The position numbers were made by a program, and so were the translations under genes. DNA of 64,000 bases from Streptomyces sp. NBC_00654 (lineage in GTDB: Bacteria; Actinomycetota; Actinomycetes; Streptomycetales; Streptomycetaceae). The stretch covers positions 1,922,001 to 1,986,000 of the forward strand of contig NZ_JAPEOB010000001.1 of the NCBI RefSeq assembly GCF_026341775.1, written 5' to 3'. The notes under the pieces are model-generated. The model had not been told where the DNA came from. It worked only from the letters and a program-made list of their open reading frames with translations, and searched no databases. Shown here one piece after another: positions 27,204 through 35,004 of this stretch. Each line of letters begins with the position of its first letter. Position 1 is the first letter of the stretch.

Positions 27204-27899
27204 TCAGCTGTCGTCGCGGTCGTCGTCCCGGTCGTCCCGGTCGTCCGCGCGGTCGTCGTCCCGGTCGTCGTCATCCTGGTCCACCGTGACCTTGCCGTTC
27301 TTCGCGTCGACGCGCAGCTCGTGGTGCTTGCCGTCCTCGCCGGTGATGTCGATGTCCCAGCGCAGAACCTCGCGCCCGCGGCCGTCGTCGTCATCGTCGT
27401 CGTCCAGGTCGACGGAGGTCACGCTGCCGGGCGCGGTCCTCAGCGCGGACTGGACCGCGGAGTTCAGCGAGACGGAGGCCGACCGGGGCGCGTGCCGGTC
27501 GCGGTCGTCGTTGTCGTCGTCGCGGTCGGTGAGCACCGTGCCGTTGCGGGCGTCGACGGTCACGTCGTGCCAGACCTTGTCGGCGCCGAACACATCCAGC
27601 TCCCAGACGTCGCGGTCGTCGTCATCGTCGTCGTCCAGCTCGGCCCCGGTCACCTTGCCGGGCACGCTCTTCAGCGCGGCGGCGATGGCGTCGTCGAGGG
27701 TGACCCGGCCGTCGCCCCGCAGCGCGGCCTGGGCGTCGTCCCCGCCGGTGGTGATCGTCTTCGGAGCCGTACCGCCGCTCGTGCTCGTGCTCCCGTCGCG
27801 GCGGTCGCCGTCGTCGTCCGCGAAGGCCATGGTGGCGGCCGCTCCGCCGCCGATGAGCACGGCCGCGGTGACGGCGGCGATGGTGATGTTGCGCTTCAT
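27204..27899 (-). CDS. Secreted Asp-rich double PepSY protein
   Basis: A 231-aa exported protein. The signal peptide MKRNITIAAVTAAVLIGGGAAATMAFA is followed by two PepSY-type modules (TLDDAIAAALKSVPGKVTGAEL near residue 68 and SLNSAVQSALRTAPGSVTSVDL near 148). Each module contains a run of seven Asp (LDDDDDDDR and LDDDDDDDG) and ends with a VDARNG/VDAKNG turn, so the protein is an internal duplication. The C-terminus is a 30-residue tail of Asp and Arg only. GGAGGA lies eight bases before the ATG at 27899. It is divergent from a two-component system whose sensor also has an acidic outer loop, suggesting a shared cationic ligand (inference). Confidence 0.88.
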   Translation of the reverse strand: MKRNITIAAVTAAVLIGGGAAATMAFADDDGDRRDGSTSTSGGTAPKTITTGGDDAQAALRGDGRVTLDDAIAAALKSVPGKVTGAELDDDDDDDRDVWELDVFGADKVWHDVTVDARNGTVLTDRDDDNDDRDRHAPRSASVSLNSAVQSALRTAPGSVTSVDLDDDDDDDGRGREVLRWDIDITGEDGKHHELRVDAKNGKVTVDQDDDDRDDDRADDRDDRDDDRDDS

Positions 27900-27956
27900 G
27901 AGGTTCCTCCCCGAGGGATGGGCCGGTTCGACGTGACCCACACTGCCGGGGCGATG

Positions 27957-27993
27957 CTGAACGCAGCCTGAAGCCACCTGAAGCCGTCTTCAG
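27957..27993. promoter_or_regulatory. Three CTGAA direct repeats between PepSY gene and response regulator
   Basis: CTGAA occurs at 27957, 27968 and 27978, spacing 11 and 10 bp. The last two are part of a 10-bp tandem repeat CCTGAAGCCA/G (27967-27986), followed by the inverted TCTTCAG (27987-27993). Direct repeats at one helical turn are the usual binding pattern of OmpR-family regulators. The site could control both the secreted protein and the regulator operon. Confidence 0.6.
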
Positions 27994-28016
27994 CTCCGGT
28001 TTGCGACCCTGTGCAC

Positions 28017-28679
28017 ATGCGCCTGTTGATCGTGGAGGACGAGAAGCGACTCGCGGTGTCCCTGGCCAGGGGGCTGACCGCCGAGGGCTTCGCCGTGGAT
28101 GTCGTGCACGACGGCCTCGAAGGCCTGCACCGGGCGGCCGAGGGCGTGTACGACCTCGTCGTCCTGGACATCATGCTGCCGGGCATGAACGGCTACCGGG
28201 TCTGCGCCGCCCTGCGCGCCGCGGGCCACGAGGTACCGATCCTGATGCTCACGGCGAAGGACGGGGAGTACGACGAGGCGGAGGGGCTGGACACCGGCGC
28301 CGACGACTACCTGACCAAGCCGTTCAGCTACGTCGTGCTGGTCGCCCGGGTCCGCGCGCTGCTGCGCCGCCGGGGCACCGGCAGCGCCTCGCCCGTGCTG
28401 ACCGTCGGCGCCCTGCGGATGGACACCGCCGCCCGGCGGGTGCACCGGGGGGAGGCGGAGATCGCGCTGACCGCCAAGGAGTTCGCCGTACTGGAGCAGC
28501 TGGCGCTGCGGGCGGGCCAGGTGGTGAGCAAGGCGGACATCCTGGAGCACGTCTGGGACTTCGCCTACGACGGTGACCCGAACATCGTCGAGGTCTACAT
28601 CAGCGCCCTGCGGCGCAAGCTCGGCGCCGCGTCCATCCGTACGGTGCGCGGCGCCGGCTACCGGCTGGAGGCGCTGTGA
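28017..28679 (+). CDS. OmpR-family response regulator
   Basis: A 220-aa two-domain regulator. The receiver has the acidic pair in VEDEKR, phospho-acceptor Asp51 (VLDIMLPGMNGYR) and Lys in LTKPF near residue 101. The winged-helix output domain covers about 130-220 with the KADILEHVWDF and VEVYISALRRKL segments. The start MRLLIVEDEKRL at 28017 lacks a clear ribosome-binding site; GTG at 28011 is also possible. The sensor gene overlaps by GTGA. Direct repeats just upstream are a likely self-binding site. Confidence 0.95.
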   Translation: MRLLIVEDEKRLAVSLARGLTAEGFAVDVVHDGLEGLHRAAEGVYDLVVLDIMLPGMNGYRVCAALRAAGHEVPILMLTAKDGEYDEAEGLDTGADDYLTKPFSYVVLVARVRALLRRRGTGSASPVLTVGALRMDTAARRVHRGEAEIALTAKEFAVLEQLALRAGQVVSKADILEHVWDFAYDGDPNIVEVYISALRRKLGAASIRTVRGAGYRLEAL

Positions 28680-30136
28680 GATCCGTACGGGCCAGGGCCG
28701 CGCTCGGGGCCACCCTGGTCGTCGCCCTCGCGCTGATCGGCGCCGGGCTCGCCGTCCTCATGGTGCTGCGCGCCAACCTGACCGACCAGGCGGACCTCCA
28801 GGCGGAGGTGGCCGCCCGCGAGGTGGCCGGGCAGCTCGCCCTCGACACGGCGTACGACGCGCTGGACCTGGAGGACGAGGAGGACCACCCGGTCCAGGTG
28901 ACCGACGAGGACGGCCGGGTGGTGGCCGTCTCCCAGGACCTGGAGGCGATCTCGGGGACGGGCTCCGATGTCGTCCGCCCGGCCCCCTCGGCCCCGGCCG
29001 GCACGTCCGGCGATGACGACGACGATGACAGCGGCGAGGACGGGGACGACGACAGCGGCGACCCGGCCCGCGGCGAGGTGTCCTCCGACGACCCCGACTT
29101 CAGCAATGGCACCGCCACCGTCGACGGCCACGCCGCCGACTACCGCTTCGCGGCCGTCGAGGCGACCACCTCCGCCGGGGTGACCCTGACCGTGCACGCG
29201 GGCGCCCCGCTCGCGACCGAGCAGGAGGCCGTGGGCACCGTGCGCGGCGCCATGCTGACGGGGCTGCCCGTGCTGCTGGTCGTCGTCGCCGGGGTGACCT
29301 GGCTGGTGACCCGCAGGGCGCTGCGGCCGGTCGAGGGTATCCGCCGGGAGATGGCCGCGATCACCGCGTCCGAGGACCTCAGCCGCCGGGTGCCGGAGCC
29401 CGACTCCCGTGACGAGATCGCCCGGCTGGCCCGGACGACCAACGAGACCCTGACCGTGCTGGAGGCGTCGGTGGACCGTCAGCGGCGCTTCGTCGCGGAC
29501 GCCTCGCACGAGCTGCGCAGCCCGATCGCCTCGCTGCGCACCCAGCTGGAGGTGGGCGCCGCCCACCCGGAGCTGCTGGATGTGCCGGGCGCGGTCGCGG
29601 ACACCGTACGGCTTCAGGTCCTGGCGGCCGATCTGCTGCTGCTGGCCCGGCTGGACGCGGGGGAGAAGCCGGGGCGCACACCGCTGGACCTGGGCGCACT
29701 GGTGCGCGAGGAGGTCTCCCAGCGCGTCGGCGACCGGATCCCGGTGACGGTCTCGGTGCCGGAGGAGGGCGCGTACGGGGTGAACGGTTCGCGCGGTCAG
29801 CTGGCGCGGGTGATCGGCAACCTGCTGGACAACGCCGAACGCCACGCGGAGGGGCTGGTCGCGGTCTCGGTGAGCGGTGCCGGCACAGGTGCCGGTGCCG
29901 GAGTGAGCGTCGAGGTGCGTGACGACGGGGCGGGTGTCCCGGAGGACGAGCGGGAGCGGATCTTCGAGCGGTTCGTCCGTCTCGACGACGCCCGCAGCCG
30001 GGACGACGGCGGGGCCGGTCTCGGCCTCGCCATCGCCCGGGACGTCGCGGCCCGCCACGGCGGAACACTGACGGTGCACCGGGCGGCGGAGGGCGGCGCG
30101 CTCTTCCGGCTGCGGCTGCCCGCCACCGGGCCGTGA
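28676..30136 (+). CDS. Sensor histidine kinase with Asp-rich extracellular domain
   Basis: A 486-aa kinase starting at the GTG overlapping the regulator stop. It has a transmembrane helix at about residues 11-33, an extracellular domain to about 198, and a second helix near 200-220. Then come HAMP (RRALRPVEGIRREM), the H box FVADASHELRSPIASL with His278, the N box IGNLLDNAERHA, and G boxes DDGAGVP and GGAGLGLAIA. The outer loop holds an acidic run of Asp with few other residues (about 112-131), matching the acidic composition of the divergent PepSY protein. All catalytic motifs are intact. Confidence 0.95.
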   Translation: MRSVRARAALGATLVVALALIGAGLAVLMVLRANLTDQADLQAEVAAREVAGQLALDTAYDALDLEDEEDHPVQVTDEDGRVVAVSQDLEAISGTGSDVVRPAPSAPAGTSGDDDDDDSGEDGDDDSGDPARGEVSSDDPDFSNGTATVDGHAADYRFAAVEATTSAGVTLTVHAGAPLATEQEAVGTVRGAMLTGLPVLLVVVAGVTWLVTRRALRPVEGIRREMAAITASEDLSRRVPEPDSRDEIARLARTTNETLTVLEASVDRQRRFVADASHELRSPIASLRTQLEVGAAHPELLDVPGAVADTVRLQVLAADLLLLARLDAGEKPGRTPLDLGALVREEVSQRVGDRIPVTVSVPEEGAYGVNGSRGQLARVIGNLLDNAERHAEGLVAVSVSGAGTGAGAGVSVEVRDDGAGVPEDERERIFERFVRLDDARSRDDGGAGLGLAIARDVAARHGGTLTVHRAAEGGALFRLRLPATGP

Positions 30137-30170
30137 CGAGGCTCGCGTGGCGGGGCCCATGACGCGGCCC

Positions 30171-30212
30171 CGTGACGACGGTGCCGTGACGACGCTGCCG
30201 TGACGACGGTGC
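30171..30212. repeat. 14-bp tandem repeat, three copies
   Basis: CGTGACGACGGTGC, CGTGACGACGCTGC and CGTGACGACGGTGC run in tandem, followed by a decayed copy CGTACGC. They lie in the gap between the convergent sensor kinase gene and absC. The period is not a multiple of three and no frame uses it. The role is unknown. Confidence 0.8.
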
Positions 30213-30251
30213 CGTACGCCGTCCTGCCCCGCCGCCCTGCCCGCCCGGGTG

Positions 30252-30728
30252 CTACGCCTTTCCGCGCCGTCCGCGCAGATGCTCCGCGACCGGTGCCAGC
30301 GCCGCGTGGAGGTCCGCCAGGGCCTCGGGGGACAGCAGGTCCATGAAGTGCTTGCGCACCGAGGCGACATGGTGCGGCGCGACCTTCTGCATGGTCTCGG
30401 CGCCGAGCGCGGTCAGTACGGCGTACAGCCCGCGGCGGTCCGACTCGCAGTTCGTGCGGCGGACCAGCCCCGCGGTCTCCATGCGGGTGATCTGGTGCGA
30501 GAGCCGGCTCTTGGACTGCAGCGTGGCCGCGGCGAGATCACTCATCCGCATGCGCTGGTCCTCCGACTCGGAGAGATTGACCAGGATCTCGTAATCGTTG
30601 TTGGTCAGGCCGAACGGCTGGAGGTCCTTCTCCAGCTGATGCATCAGCAGCCTGCTGACGTCCAGGTGGGTGCGCCAGGCGCACTGCTCCGCGTCGTTCA
30701 GCCAGCGCGTGGCCGTCTCGGTCTCCAT
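30252..30728 (-). CDS. absC: MarR-family regulator AbsC
   Basis: A 158-aa winged-helix regulator, the length of S. coelicolor AbsC, in the same gene neighbourhood (after a two-component system). The DNA-binding core is at about residues 55-105 (MSDLAAATLQSKSRLSHQITRMETAGLVRR, then SDRRGLYAVLT). AbsC is a homodimer needed for antibiotic production under zinc limitation (established for S. coelicolor; assigned here by synteny and length). The ATG lies six bases after a TAGAAT -10 hexamer, so the mRNA is likely leaderless, and a palindrome covers the start codon. Confidence 0.85.
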   Translation of the reverse strand: METETATRWLNDAEQCAWRTHLDVSRLLMHQLEKDLQPFGLTNNDYEILVNLSESEDQRMRMSDLAAATLQSKSRLSHQITRMETAGLVRRTNCESDRRGLYAVLTALGAETMQKVAPHHVASVRKHFMDLLSPEALADLHAALAPVAEHLRGRRGKA

Positions 30729-30740
30729 ATATGGATTCTA
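30724..30740 (-). promoter_or_regulatory. absC -10 box and palindrome over the start codon
   Basis: The perfect palindrome TCCATATATGGA (30724-30735) contains the ATG of absC. The minus-strand -10 TAGAAT occupies 30735-30740, sharing one base with it. A regulator bound here would sit on the transcription start, suggesting autoregulation. Confidence 0.5.
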
Positions 30741-30776
30741 CCTAAGAAGTTGAAAGCCGGACGAAAATAAGGGATG

Positions 30777-30801
30777 TGATGCCCGGCACCGCCGGGCATC
30801 A
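30777..30801 (-). terminator. Terminator of the AIM24 operon
   Basis: TGATGCCCGGC at 30777-30787 and GCCGGGCATCA at 30791-30801 form a perfect 11-bp stem with a 3-nt loop. On the minus strand it is followed by CATCCCTTATTTTC, a T-rich tail, so it fits a classical Rho-independent terminator for the AIM24 genes upstream. Confidence 0.88.
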
Positions 30802-30877
30802 GGGCCGGGACCGTACCCGGAGGCCGTGCCCGGAGGCCGGTCGCAGACGTTCGACGTCACACTCCGCAGACTACCGC

Positions 30878-31660
30878 TCACAAACCGAAGCGCCGCTGGA
30901 GGTCCCCCAGCTGGCCGGGCAGACGGGGGGTGGAGCCGGGTTGACCGGAGCCACCCGGACCACCCGCACCACCGGGCACGCCCGCCTGCTGCGCAGTCGC
31001 CCCCACGGCCCGCTCGGGCATCAGCACCTCGGTCGACTGGAGCAGTACCGTGCCCGCCCCGACGAACTCGAACTGGTGCTCCTCGCCCGACGCGCCGCCG
31101 ATTCCGGTCAGTGACCGCAGCCCGCCCATGATCCCCGACATATAGCCGTGGTCGTAGTGGTGGCAGGGCGAGGGGCAGTCGGCCCAGCCCACCAGCGCCT
31201 GCGGATCGACCCGCAGCGGCGGCTCCATGAAGACCACCGGGCCGTTGGACGCCGCCACGAACTTCCCCGTACCGATCAGGGTCACGAAGCCCGGCACGAT
31301 CGACTGCTTCAGCGCCAGCGTCGGCTGGTAGGCCAGCAGATTGCCGGAGCGGATCGTCAGGTTGCCGTTCTCCAGGTCGTAGGAGTTCACATCGAAGGCC
31401 CGGTCCGCGAGCAGCATCTTCCCGCTGCCCTCGGCCACCACCCAGTCGCTCGCGTGCAGGGGGGAGTGGAAGCTCGTACGGACCAGCCGCTCGAAGCGGC
31501 CGTGTCCGATCCCGTTGAACTCGATCCGCCCGTAATAGGCGATCATCTTTCCCTTCTGGAGGAACCACTGGCTCCCTTTGAGTTCCACACAGAAGGTGTA
31601 CGCGTTGACGTTGTCGTCCGACGGCAGCGTCATCGGGTCGAGGACCACGGGCGTGCTCAC
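30878..31660 (-). CDS. AIM24-family protein (third of three)
   Basis: A 260-aa member of the AIM24/DUF124 family, a two-layer beta fold with pseudo-repeats. Family hallmarks are WFLQKGKMIAYYGRIEFNG near residue 32, EGSGKMLLADRAFDVNSYDLENGNLTIRSGNLLAY near 76-112, and HHYDHGYMSG near 168. It ends in a Gly/Pro-rich tail of about 50 residues absent from its two paralogues. The GTG start overlaps the upstream stop (GTGA). Bacterial members have no established biochemical role; a mitochondrial relative, Aim24, affects inner membrane organisation. Confidence 0.88.
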   Translation of the reverse strand: MSTPVVLDPMTLPSDDNVNAYTFCVELKGSQWFLQKGKMIAYYGRIEFNGIGHGRFERLVRTSFHSPLHASDWVVAEGSGKMLLADRAFDVNSYDLENGNLTIRSGNLLAYQPTLALKQSIVPGFVTLIGTGKFVAASNGPVVFMEPPLRVDPQALVGWADCPSPCHHYDHGYMSGIMGGLRSLTGIGGASGEEHQFEFVGAGTVLLQSTEVLMPERAVGATAQQAGVPGGAGGPGGSGQPGSTPRLPGQLGDLQRRFGL

Positions 31661-32307
31661 AGCTTCTCCTCCGACGCCTGGACGTACACCGCGCCACTGC
31701 CGCTGAGCTCCAGCTGGAACGCCTCGCCGGAGCCGCGCCCCACCATGTCCCGCCAGCCGAGCGCGGTGGAGAGCTTGTTCCTCACGTCCCCGTGGTGGGC
31801 GACGTACGCCTGCGGATCCACGTGCACCTCCCGGCCCGGCACGATCGGCAGCTCGATCACCCCGCCGTGCGCCATCACCGCGACCGCGCCGTGTCCCTTC
31901 AGCGTGGTGGTGAACAGCCCCTGCCCGGTGACCTGCCCGCGCACCATGCCCATCACCCCGCCCTGCGAACCCATGAACATCGTGCCCTGGTCGAGGGTGC
32001 CGTCGAAGGCGAGCAGCCGGTCGGCCTCCACGTACAGGGTGTCGCCCTCCAGGTCGATCACCTGGATGTGATGGCCGCCGTGGCCGAACATCACGGTGCC
32101 ACTGCCCTCGACCGTCATCAGCGGGGTCGCCTCGCCCGCCACCCGGCGGCCGATCATCGAGGAGATCCCGCCGCGGCCGCCCTGGAGGTTCGGGGTGAAC
32201 GACACCTCGCCCCGGTAGGCGAGCATCGCGCCCCGCTGGCTGTACAGCTTCCGGCCGGGAACCACCGTGGCCTCGACCATCTTCGAGTTGATCTCACGGA
32301 ACGGCAT
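31657..32307 (-). CDS. AIM24-family protein (second of three)
   Basis: A 216-aa protein of the same family as its neighbours: [20 protein letters not shown] near residue 18, [36 protein letters not shown] near 67-102, and [19 protein letters not shown] near 129. It has no signal peptide or membrane helix. Its ATG overlaps the stop of the first gene (TGATG) and its stop overlaps the start of the third, so the three are co-translated. Confidence 0.88.
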   Translation of the reverse strand: MPFREINSKMVEATVVPGRKLYSQRGAMLAYRGEVSFTPNLQGGRGGISSMIGRRVAGEATPLMTVEGSGTVMFGHGGHHIQVIDLEGDTLYVEADRLLAFDGTLDQGTMFMGSQGGVMGMVRGQVTGQGLFTTTLKGHGAVAVMAHGGVIELPIVPGREVHVDPQAYVAHHGDVRNKLSTALGWRDMVGRGSGEAFQLELSGSGAVYVQASEEKL

Positions 32308-32939
32308 CAGACATCGCCCCCGACCGTGTTCCGCTCGCTCGGCTGTACGTAGACGAGCCCGTCGCCCTCGAAGCGGATCTGGAACGCCTCGCCGGACCCC
32401 TCGCCCATCAGCGTGCGGAAGTTCACCCCGGACTGGAAGTGCTGCTGGAGGCTGCCCTGATGGGCGATGTAGGCGCCCGGGTCGACCGTGAGCGGGTACT
32501 GCGGTGTCACCCGCAGCAGGACGGCCGAGCCGTCCGACACGATCGCCGCCTGGCCGGTGCCCTCCACCGTGGTGGTGAACAGCCCGTTGCCGCTCGCCCC
32601 GCCGCGCAGCCCGGTGAAGGTGGTCCCGGTGCGCAGCCCGGCGTCGGCGGCGAGCAGATTGCTCGCCTCGACGTACAGCTTGTCGCCGCGCAGCGAGACC
32701 AGGTTGATCTCGCTCGCCCGGTCGGCGAAGTAGCAGGTGCCCTGCCCCTTCACCTCCATCACGGTCATCTGTTCGCCGGTCAGCCGCCGGGTCACCATGC
32801 CGCGGACGCCCTCACCGCCGCCGGACATCTTCTTGAACGCCATCCGGCCGTCGTACGCGACCATCGAGCCGTTCTTCGCCTTGACGGCATCGCCCGTCAG
32901 ATCGACGGCGAGCGTCTTGCTCCCCTGGAGCCGGAACAT
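32307..32939 (-). CDS. AIM24-family protein (first of three)
   Basis: A 210-aa protein and first gene of the operon, starting [14 protein letters not shown] at 32939; a GTG two codons upstream is the alternative. Family segments are [19 protein letters not shown] near residue 20, [33 protein letters not shown] near 65-97, and [19 protein letters not shown] near 118. It ends with [20 protein letters not shown], the same closing motif as the second gene. It is divergent from a DUF3817 gene with a 7-bp inverted repeat between them. Confidence 0.88.
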   Translation of the reverse strand: MFRLQGSKTLAVDLTGDAVKAKNGSMVAYDGRMAFKKMSGGGEGVRGMVTRRLTGEQMTVMEVKGQGTCYFADRASEINLVSLRGDKLYVEASNLLAADAGLRTGTTFTGLRGGASGNGLFTTTVEGTGQAAIVSDGSAVLLRVTPQYPLTVDPGAYIAHQGSLQQHFQSGVNFRTLMGEGSGEAFQIRFEGDGLVYVQPSERNTVGGDV

Positions 32940-33131
32940 TGCCACGGTGCGACGGTAGCCGCACCGGTGGTGGCCGGACCAGTGCCCCGGGTCCCGAACC
33001 GCCCCCGACAGGCTCTGGGCGGACCCCGATGGGCGGCGACGGGTGATCCGGATGTCCGGCGGTACGTGACCTGGCACACGGACCGGCCCCCGGGGCCGGG
33101 AGCGCGGGGCGGCGATGCCACAATGGGCAAC

Positions 33132-33153
33132 GCTTGTGCCTGCGTTCACAAGC
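33132..33153. promoter_or_regulatory. Inverted repeat GCTTGTG-N8-CACAAGC
   Basis: Perfect 7-bp arms in the 244-bp region between the divergent AIM24 operon and the DUF3817 gene, about 30 bp before the latter. The size and symmetry fit an operator; the regulator is unknown. Confidence 0.45.
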
Positions 33154-33183
33154 CGTCACGACCCTCCCACCGAAGGTGCCCCC

Positions 33184-33534
33184 GTGGACATCAAGACCGC
33201 TACCGCCCTGCACCGGCTGCGCCTCATCTCGATTCCCGAGGCGCTGTCCTTCCCGGCCCTGATCCTCTTCGGCTCGATCCTCAGCCGCGTCTCGGACATC
33301 GACTTCCTGATGATGCCGCTCGGCATCCTGCACGGTGTGCTCTTCGTGATCTACGCCGTGCTGCTGCTCGACGTATGGGCCAAGACCAAGTGGCCGCTGA
33401 AGCGCGTCGCCCTGTTCTTCGTGCTGTCGCTGCTCCCGTTCGGCGGGCTCTACGGCGACAAGCTCCTCAAGCGGTACGAGGCCGACGGCGCCATCGCCGC
33501 CCGCGCCCGCCGCGAAGGGGTGGTCAGCGCGTGA
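33184..33534 (+). CDS. DUF3817 membrane protein (first copy)
   Basis: A 116-aa protein starting at the GTG at 33184 after GAAGGTG. It has three hydrophobic segments: near residues 12-32, 40-60 and 70-88. The family pattern [43 protein letters not shown] is clear. DUF3817 proteins are small actinobacterial membrane proteins without a known function; some were named YdzA-like. It overlaps the MTH1187-type gene by GTGA. A second copy lies at 37.2 kb. Confidence 0.9.
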   Translation: MDIKTATALHRLRLISIPEALSFPALILFGSILSRVSDIDFLMMPLGILHGVLFVIYAVLLLDVWAKTKWPLKRVALFFVLSLLPFGGLYGDKLLKRYEADGAIAARARREGVVSA

Positions 33535-33824
33535 TCGTCGCCTTCTCGGTCTCCCCGCTGGGCGTCGGCGAGGACGTCGGTGAGTACGTCGCCGATGCCG
33601 TACGGGTCGTCCGCGAGTCCGGACTGCCCAACCGCACGGACGCCATGTTCACCTCCATCGAGGGTGAGTGGGACGAGGTCATGGACGTCGTCAAGCGCGC
33701 CGTCGCCGCCGTCGAGGCCCGCGCGGGGCGCGTCTCCCTGGTGCTGAAGGCCGACATCCGCCCGGGTGTCACCGACGGTCTGACCTCCAAGGTGGAGACG
33801 GTCGAGCGCTATCTGGCGCCCTGA
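33531..33824 (+). CDS. MTH1187/YkoF-type thiamine-binding-like protein
   Basis: A 97-aa ferredoxin-like domain protein: [32 protein letters not shown] at the start, then [18 protein letters not shown] near residue 41 and [12 protein letters not shown] near 67. The family (formerly DUF77) forms oligomers, and some members bind thiamine or HMP; ligand binding here is not demonstrated. It is translationally coupled to the DUF3817 gene, a common actinobacterial pair. Confidence 0.88.
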   Translation: MIVAFSVSPLGVGEDVGEYVADAVRVVRESGLPNRTDAMFTSIEGEWDEVMDVVKRAVAAVEARAGRVSLVLKADIRPGVTDGLTSKVETVERYLAP

Positions 33825-33862
33825 CGCCCACCCTCGGAGCCGTGCTCCGCGTCCACCCGACG

Positions 33863-33890
33863 AGCCCCCGGTGCCACACGGCCGGGGGCT
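33863..33890. terminator. Hairpin terminator between convergent genes
   Basis: AGCCCCCGG at 33863-33871 pairs perfectly with CCGGGGGCT at 33882-33890, followed by TCGCGCG. It lies between the MTH1187-type gene and the ArsR-like gene and can serve both strands. Confidence 0.78.
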
Positions 33891-33947
33891 TCGCGCGTCA
33901 CGCGCTCACCGGCACGGGCTCACCGCGAGCCGCTCACCGTCACGTGC

Positions 33948-34931
33948 TCACGGAGACGCCGCCAGCGCGATCCCGAGCGGGGTGCGCTCGTAGAGCACCT
34001 GATGCCCGTACCGCCGCGAGACCAGCAGCCCCGCCCCGCGCAGCACCGACAGATGCGCCGATACGGAGGAGGGGGCCAGGGCGAGGCGGTGGGCCAGCGC
34101 GGTCGTCCCGGCCGGCTCGTCCAGCGCGCACAGCACCTCGGCCCGCACGCGGCCGAGCAGCCGGGCGAGGGCGTCGGGCGTCCGGTCACCGGCCTCGCTC
34201 CACAGCCCGCCGATCCCGCGCGCCGGATAGATCACCGCCGGCAGCCAGGGCTCCTCGTACCCCCCGACCACCTCCGGCCAGACGAAGGCGCTCGGCATCA
34301 GGACGAGCCCCTGCCCGCCGAGGACCCGGGCGTGGTTCCCCCGGGTCCCGACGATGGTGAGGGTGGACCGCGTCCACCGCAGCCGCGGACTCAACTCGCT
34401 CAGCAGCCGCTCGAAGCCGATCTCCGCCAGACGCCGTGAGTGGTAGGCGATATCGGCCTCCAGCAGGGCACGCAGCCGCGGCCAGTGCGGCTCGACCAGG
34501 GTCCGCCACGCCCGCTCCAGCAGATCGGCCAGCTCCCGCACCGTCCGTGCGGGATCGGCCAGCATCCGCTGCCCGGCGGCGGAGGCCAGGCCGCCGGGCC
34601 GGTCCGCCAGGGCCAGCGCCATGTCCGCCCGCGCGACCTCCGGGTCGACCGACCGGACCCCCGCGATCTCCTCCTCGAACGTGGCGAGGGGGCCGAGCGG
34701 CGGCGGGCAGATGAAGTCCGGATTGTGGCCGCCGTCCGGCATGAGCTGCCAGAGCGGCGAGAGGTCCAGTGCCGCGGCCTCGTCGCGGATCCGCCGCAGC
34801 CAGGGCAGGTGGTAGCCGTGGCGGTAGGCGCGGTCCAGGGTGCGCACGGCCTCCTGGGTCTCCCAGAGCGGCGAGAGTGCGAAGCGGCAGCGCCCCAGGT
34901 CCGCCTCGTCGAAGTGCAGTTGGAAGGGCAT
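33948..34931 (-). CDS. DUF5937/ArsR-like winged-helix regulator
   Basis: A 327-aa regulator with an N-terminal DUF5937-type effector domain (MPFQLHFDEADLGRCRFALSPLWE, then LPWLRRIRDEAAALDLSPLW) and a C-terminal ArsR-like winged helix at about residues 260-320 (GTTALAHRLALAPSSVSAHLSVLRGAGLLVSRR). No metal-binding Cys cluster is present, so it is not a classical metal sensor. It is divergent from an MFS exporter with a small palindrome in the 73-bp gap, so control of that exporter is likely. Confidence 0.9.
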   Translation of the reverse strand: MPFQLHFDEADLGRCRFALSPLWETQEAVRTLDRAYRHGYHLPWLRRIRDEAAALDLSPLWQLMPDGGHNPDFICPPPLGPLATFEEEIAGVRSVDPEVARADMALALADRPGGLASAAGQRMLADPARTVRELADLLERAWRTLVEPHWPRLRALLEADIAYHSRRLAEIGFERLLSELSPRLRWTRSTLTIVGTRGNHARVLGGQGLVLMPSAFVWPEVVGGYEEPWLPAVIYPARGIGGLWSEAGDRTPDALARLLGRVRAEVLCALDEPAGTTALAHRLALAPSSVSAHLSVLRGAGLLVSRRYGHQVLYERTPLGIALAASP

Positions 34932-34948
34932 ACCGGGCCTCGCGAAGA

Positions 34949-34964
34949 TTCGGCGTCAGCCGAA
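34949..34964. promoter_or_regulatory. Inverted repeat TTCGGC-N4-GCCGAA in divergent promoter
   Basis: Perfect 6-bp arms around GTCA, midway between the ArsR-like gene and the MFS gene. It is the only clear symmetrical element in this 73-bp region and a candidate operator for the ArsR-like protein. Confidence 0.5.
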
Positions 34965-35004
34965 AGTCTACCGACGGCCGCCGCCGCCGGGACAGGCTCG
35001 CCCC

